Shown here: positions 62,201 through 64,000 of the stretch, piece after piece
Position numbering within the stretch: the first letter of the stretch is position 1
Layout of the letters: every line of letters begins with the position of its first letter
Source of the DNA: Halonotius pteroides
GTDB lineage: Archaea > Halobacteriota > Halobacteria > Halobacteriales > Haloferacaceae
Length of the DNA: 64,000 nucleotides
Assembly: GCF_003605635.1 (NCBI RefSeq)
Contig: NZ_QMDW01000011.1
Location: forward strand, 38,946-102,945
Direction of reading: 5' to 3'
Translations under genes and position numbers: made by a program
The notes under the pieces: model-generated
The model's input: the letters and a program-made list of their open reading frames with translations, nothing else
Databases searched by the model: none
What the model was told of the DNA's origin: nothing

Positions 62201-62783
62201 CGGATTCGAGTACAAACGCTCCGATATCGCACCGATCACAAAGCGTGTTCAGAAAAGCGTGATCGAAACTATCGTCACCGGCGACGACATGGAAGCCGAC
62301 CGCGAGGCGGTTCGAACGTACCTGACGACAGTTATCGAAGAGTTCCGCAACGGCGAGCGGAGCGTCGAGGAGATCGGCATCCCCGGCGGCATCGGCAAGC
62401 GACTCGACGCCTACGAAACGCCGACCGCACAGGTACGAGGCGCGCAGTATGCTAACCTCTTGCTCGGTACCAACTTCGACCGCGGCTCGAAGCCCAAGCG
62501 GCTCTATCTCGAGGATGTCCACTCCTCGTTTTTCCGCCGGGTGGAAGACGAACAGGGGCTTGACCCGCGGCAAGATCCCCTCTACGGCGAGTTCAAGCGC
62601 GATCCCGACGTGATCTGCTTCGAGTACGCCGACCAACTCCCCGAGGAATTCGAGATCGACCTCGAAAAGATGTTAGAGAAGACGCTCAAAGGGCCGATCT
62701 CGCGGGTGATCGAAGCACTCGATATGTCGTGGAATGAGATCAAAACCGGCCAAACCCAGACCGGCCTCGAACAGTACTGGTAG
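56259..62783 (+). CDS. polB: Family-B DNA polymerase with three inteins
   Basis: 2174-residue precursor. Exteins total 921 residues. They carry the exonuclease motifs (FDIEVD, GWNFEDFDAPYFLDRL and YNLRDVELC) and the polymerase motifs SLYPM (A), NSLYGV (B) and YGDTDS (C). Each polymerase motif is interrupted by an intein at its most conserved place: residues 510-911, 998-1409 and 1458-1896. Spliced, it would be a normal haloarchaeal replicative polymerase. The acidic N-terminal 40 residues are variable. The start is leaderless. Confidence 0.96.
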   Translation: MTQSDLTSFSPADDADDEADAADATDPTDAAAVVAGNGGGRISEVVDVEDAKFPDSTGTVELMITQVDYTIEGAGREEHPVIHVFGRREDGTHEHVRVLGFEPYFYVPTDSLDTPPEEAYDVIVDSREAGSDGEGFESIRGEQLTKIIGRTPRDVGEVRDEFDHYEADILFPNRFLIDKGINSGVKVSERRLGSDDDTDGPATIQVPHTEAVPADVDSDLRVNIFDIEVDDRRGFPEDGEEPIVCLTSYDSFDEQYIAWLYEAPDGDGEIPDELPNYDPYQDDIAVDVRTFDSEAAMLDAFIEYIDDTDPDLASGWNFEDFDAPYFLDRLEVVDKRTDRDLSIDRLSRIDEVWRSGWGGPDIKGRVVFDLLYGYKRTQFTELDSYRLDAVGELELGVGKERYAGDIGDLWEDDPTQLLEYNLRDVELCVEIDRKQGLIDFWDEVRKFVGCKLEDAPTPGDAVDQYVLHKAYGKFALPTKGKQESEDFEGGAVFDPITGVRENISVLDLKCFSSDTDVLTPSGPKSITEIEVGDTVYTLNPETFECEISSVAETHEYDNKYGELHHLSGNTHDFKITENHQFLASKTRGWDEQTPDDFEFTEYRDLTNTERYAFPQHQPVSGRTPETFDLAADLETGHVAVYCDEDLRWFRNRMPEPVTEQLDLAHGSSSAMGVQQKVGKYLLPMSVYLSHRETIESHADGVFLKYDRGHGELSTRFEMADWLELVGWYVTEGSLDSARGRVTLHQSDADGRATIRALLDRMDIPYSTDDRGFNISNQHLVNWLGAHCGHDAANKQVPTRVFELDGELIRGLLDTLIQGDGSRTASGLERYWTTSDTLKNDIVDLAVRCGEKPTVSKESDDTWYISIGKRGSFNKSTNATTEPHDGTVHCITAEDNHVILAGRNGHYQWIGQSLYPMCMVTINAGPETKVDDDYEGETYRAPNGTQFRKEPDGIMREMVDELLTEREEKKELRNQHDPDSSAYEIYDTQQAAVKVIMNCFTPDTEVLTPTGVRDITDLAVGDQVYSLDPETQELEIKPVTETHAYPDYRDELVDIETSKIDFRVTPNHRMLVRKNDRNGITEDGYSFVEAGDLEDYCNYELPHDWTYDDGDRLETVDLTEFVDDYEVWVRPSVHGHTFTAELGFQPRRVPKADVDQVGYVFTPEEFEANREYIESVCERSFIHTESGRKWIPRTYDGDDLLAFLAWYITEGNVYTSGAKAFGDNYRGSATTVKVAQEAVADGGSAEADHHAAIGDLLDRMGFDYYVDDRSYQFTSKLLGDLLDRLCGDDSFSKQIPDLVFEASTDQKERFLSVLIDGDGDRQPNSWRYSTSSEELRDDVLRLCTHLGITASYNADSGTWRIYVTEEPKNSFRMHRSGSRRTADDGVYCVTVADNHTLLAGRNGKFQFVGQSLYGVTGWDRFRLYDKEGAAAVTATGREVIDFTETVASELEYEVAYGDSVTGDRPVVVRDPDGIVRVLSIADLFERATASTGDTVVITADGGAVGSASAGKNRRRLDGWEALSLAADGEPEWQPIQQAIRHKVDKPVVNLQHKFGESTTTRDHSYVVDDDGELVEAPPGDVDKPLRIPGMPAVDTVETIDVYEVLDGYTREYEDGRSVGSEDAATKTKRVHANDEWVWFGHDHHNELSKSVKVQRYIDIDSEDGASLLRLLAAYITEGSASTIETTESRFGASIAESREEWLDGLQSDYYRLFENTSVSVIASDSSGDRTVEYETTDGAQSITYDDTTHKLQLMNELSAVFFREFAGQTSRGKRIPGFIFNLSADAQDLFVDTLIEGDGSREFPRYTDEYCERHFDFETTSRELAAGLSMLLTQREQKHSLKYRDGKDSYTIRTCDSYRSGRDPVLTDVDHDGYVYDLSVAENDNFVDGVGGIVLHNTDSVMLELDDDVSKSEAIEQSFEIEEYINSRYDDFASNELNATEHRFQIEFEKLYRRFFQAGRKKRYAGHIIWKEGKDVDDIDITGFEYKRSDIAPITKRVQKSVIETIVTGDDMEADREAVRTYLTTVIEEFRNGERSVEEIGIPGGIGKRLDAYETPTAQVRGAQYANLLLGTNFDRGSKPKRLYLEDVHSSFFRRVEDEQGLDPRQDPLYGEFKRDPDVICFEYADQLPEEFEIDLEKMLEKTLKGPISRVIEALDMSWNEIKTGQTQTGLEQYW
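57786..58991 (+). mobile_element. Intein 1 of PolB (pol-a site, before SLYPM)
   Basis: 402 residues. It begins CFSSDTDVLTPSG after LDLK. Block B is FKITENHQFLA (TxxH). A LAGLIDADG-type homing endonuclease is visible as LVGWYVTEGSL and LLDTLIQGDGS. Block F is CITAEDNHVILAG. The end is HYQWIGQ followed by Ser of SLYPM, so the last two residues are Gly-Gln in place of His-Asn. Confidence 0.9.
59250..60485 (+). mobile_element. Intein 2 of PolB (pol-b site, between N and SLYGV)
   Basis: 412 residues. It begins CFTPDTEVLTPTG after VIMN. Block B is FRVTPNHRMLV. Endonuclease motifs are LLAFLAWYITEGN and FLSVLIDGDGD. Block F is CVTVADNHTLLAG and the end is FQFVGQ before Ser, again with Gly-Gln. It resembles intein 1 in splicing blocks and length. 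Confidence 0.9.
60630..61946 (+). mobile_element. Intein 3 of PolB (pol-c site, inside YGDTDS)
   Basis: 439 residues. It begins SVTGDRPVVVRDPDG after YGD, with Ser as the first residue. Block B is TTTRDHSYVV. Endonuclease motifs are LLRLLAAYITEGS and LFVDTLIEGDGS. The end is GVGGIVLHN before Thr of TDS, the canonical His-Asn. It differs from inteins 1 and 2 in its start residue, end residues and sequence. Confidence 0.92.
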
Positions 62784-62910
62784 CCGCCACACCGTCGGTG
62801 TTTTGTTGAACGGAAACTTTTCTTTTTGCTCTTGTATTGTTCAGGGGGTAAATGCGAAACCATTATGGGCGTAACCCACCATCATTTGGATACGAGGTAA
62901 CGAATCATCA

Positions 62911-63831
62911 ATGGCAACACTTGAAATCAGCAATCTTCACGCAGCAGTCGCAGAAGAGGACGGCGAAACAATTCTCCGCGGTGTCGACCTCGAGGTCAAC
63001 TCCGGTGAGATTCACGCCCTGATGGGGCCTAACGGCTCCGGGAAGTCGACGACGGCAAAGATCATCGCCGGCCACCCGGCCTATGAGGTCACCGACGGCG
63101 AGATCCGCCTCCATCTTGAGGATGAGGATGTCGAGGATATCGACGCCGACATCGACGACGAGGATCTCTCCTGGAGCCTTCTTGATCTCGAACCAAACGA
63201 GCGAGCCGCCCTCGGCATCTTCCTTGGCTTCCAGTATCCGGCCGAGATCGAGGGCGTCACGATGACGAGCTTCCTTCGACAGGCGCTCAACGCCAAAGCC
63301 GAGGAACGCGAGGAGCTCTTTGAGGACGAAGACGAGGACGAAGCTGCGGCCGACGAAGACGACGAGGGGTACGAAACCTCCCCGATGGAAGGCCCCGAAG
63401 ACGACGGCGAGGTCAGCGTCGCCGAATTCCAGCAGATCCTCTCGGAGAAGATGGATCTCCTCGACATGGACGAGGAGTTCATGCACCGCTATCTCAACGC
63501 CGGGTTCTCCGGCGGCGAGAAGAAACAAAACGAGGTACTCCAAGCCGCCCTGCTTGAGCCGTCGGTTGCGGTGCTCGACGAGATCGACTCGGGGCTCGAT
63601 ATCGACCGTCTACAGGATGTCTCGAAGGGCATCAACGCCCTCCGCGACGAGCAGGGCACCGGGGTTCTCCAGATCACCCACTACCAGCGCATCCTTGACT
63701 ACGTCGAGCCTGACCACGTTCACGTCATGCTCGACGGCGAGATCGCGAAAAGTGGCGGCGCCGAGCTTGCCGCAAAGCTCGAAGACAAAGGGTACGACTG
63801 GGTTCGTGACGAAGTCTACGAGGCCGCGTAA
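62911..63831 (+). CDS. sufC: Fe-S cluster assembly ATPase SufC
   Basis: 306 residues. Walker A GPNGSGKST, signature FSGGEKKQNEVLQ and Walker B VAVLDEIDSGLDID show an ABC ATPase of SufC type. SufC works with SufB/SufD in assembling iron-sulfur clusters. An insertion of about 50 residues rich in Asp and Glu (ELFEDEDEDEAAADEDDE) lies before the signature, making it longer than bacterial SufC (about 250). A GAGGT Shine-Dalgarno precedes ATG 62911. SufB follows. Confidence 0.94.
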   Translation: MATLEISNLHAAVAEEDGETILRGVDLEVNSGEIHALMGPNGSGKSTTAKIIAGHPAYEVTDGEIRLHLEDEDVEDIDADIDDEDLSWSLLDLEPNERAALGIFLGFQYPAEIEGVTMTSFLRQALNAKAEEREELFEDEDEDEAAADEDDEGYETSPMEGPEDDGEVSVAEFQQILSEKMDLLDMDEEFMHRYLNAGFSGGEKKQNEVLQAALLEPSVAVLDEIDSGLDIDRLQDVSKGINALRDEQGTGVLQITHYQRILDYVEPDHVHVMLDGEIAKSGGAELAAKLEDKGYDWVRDEVYEAA

Positions 63832-63882
63832 CGCTAATCGATTACACACAGTACTATAAGCAAGCAGACACAATAATCACAC

Positions 63883-64000
63883 ATGAGTTCAAACGAAGAA
63901 ATCCAAGAGACCAACACCGAAGCCCGATTCGAGTTTAAAAAGGAGGAGGCCTCTGCGTTCAAAAGCGAAAAGGGACTTGACGAAGAAACCATCCGCGTCA
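63883..64000 (+). CDS. sufB: Fe-S cluster assembly protein SufB, 5' part only
   Basis: 39 codons visible, from ATG 63883 to the window end: MSSNEEIQETNTEARFEFKK, then EEASAFKSEKGLDEETIRV. This is the usual N-terminus of haloarchaeal SufB, 51 bp after sufC. The remainder lies outside the window. Confidence 0.85.
   Translation, partial: MSSNEEIQETNTEARFEFKKEEASAFKSEKGLDEETIRV

Overview
The window is chromosomal DNA from a halophilic archaeon (class Halobacteria). The evidence is acidic proteins rich in Asp and Glu, G+C of roughly 60 % by eye, many leaderless genes with a TATA-like box 25-28 bp before the start, a PGF-CTERM S-layer glycoprotein, a membrane-anchored halocyanin beside cytochrome b genes, PAN, family-B polymerase with inteins, Mre11/Rad50, and many haloarchaea-only small proteins. 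I cannot fix the genus.

Layout. 0-6.2 kb: a helix-turn-helix (HTH) repeat protein cut by the window start, a KDPG-type aldolase, a pair of bacterial-PH membrane proteins, a Tat lipoprotein and an inositol-phosphatase-family enzyme. 6.5-17.6 kb: the diaminopimelate/lysine pathway (dapA-dapB, dapD, lysA-dapE), split by a TumA/TumE-like toxin-antitoxin (TA) pair, a DsbA-like lipoprotein with a membrane partner, and a TnpB element. No dapF is present. 17.6-20.3 kb: a histidine kinase with a degenerate receiver and two small membrane proteins of cox-cluster type. 20.5-26.1 kb: an accessory island with MazEF-like and ribbon-helix-helix (RHH)/PIN pairs, a DRG GTPase, and a MntA/HepT pair whose HepT is interrupted by a TnpB element. 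26.1-29.7 kb: a double glyoxalase-fold protein, an SDR enzyme with a TetR regulator, and a divergent tubulin/FtsZ-family protein.

29.7-38.3 kb is a cell-surface region: an RND exporter with a secreted partner, two broken surface-protein genes meeting head to head, and the S-layer glycoprotein. 38.4-44.0 kb is a second accessory island with a DUF433/DUF5615 pair, an orphan TumA-like HTH gene, an orphan antitoxin-like gene, two TnpB elements and two element relics. 41.8-48.2 kb carries the cytochrome b/halocyanin respiratory operon, split by one TnpB element just after petD. 48.2-64 kb is housekeeping: Nth, PAN, Mre11-Rad50, small conserved genes, PolB with three inteins, SufC and the start of SufB.

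The most informative observation is base-level. Two related TnpB elements (24314-25799 and 42535-44032) both lie between a left-flank TTAT and an internal terminal TCAA. Removing the first restores a 146-codon hepT in frame. Removing the second restores petD with its own TAA stop. Both encode TnpB proteins that lack the usual RuvC-II Glu, and the DNA just past each right end is the expected guide sequence. Also notable are the PolB inteins, two of which end in Gly-Gln instead of His-Asn.
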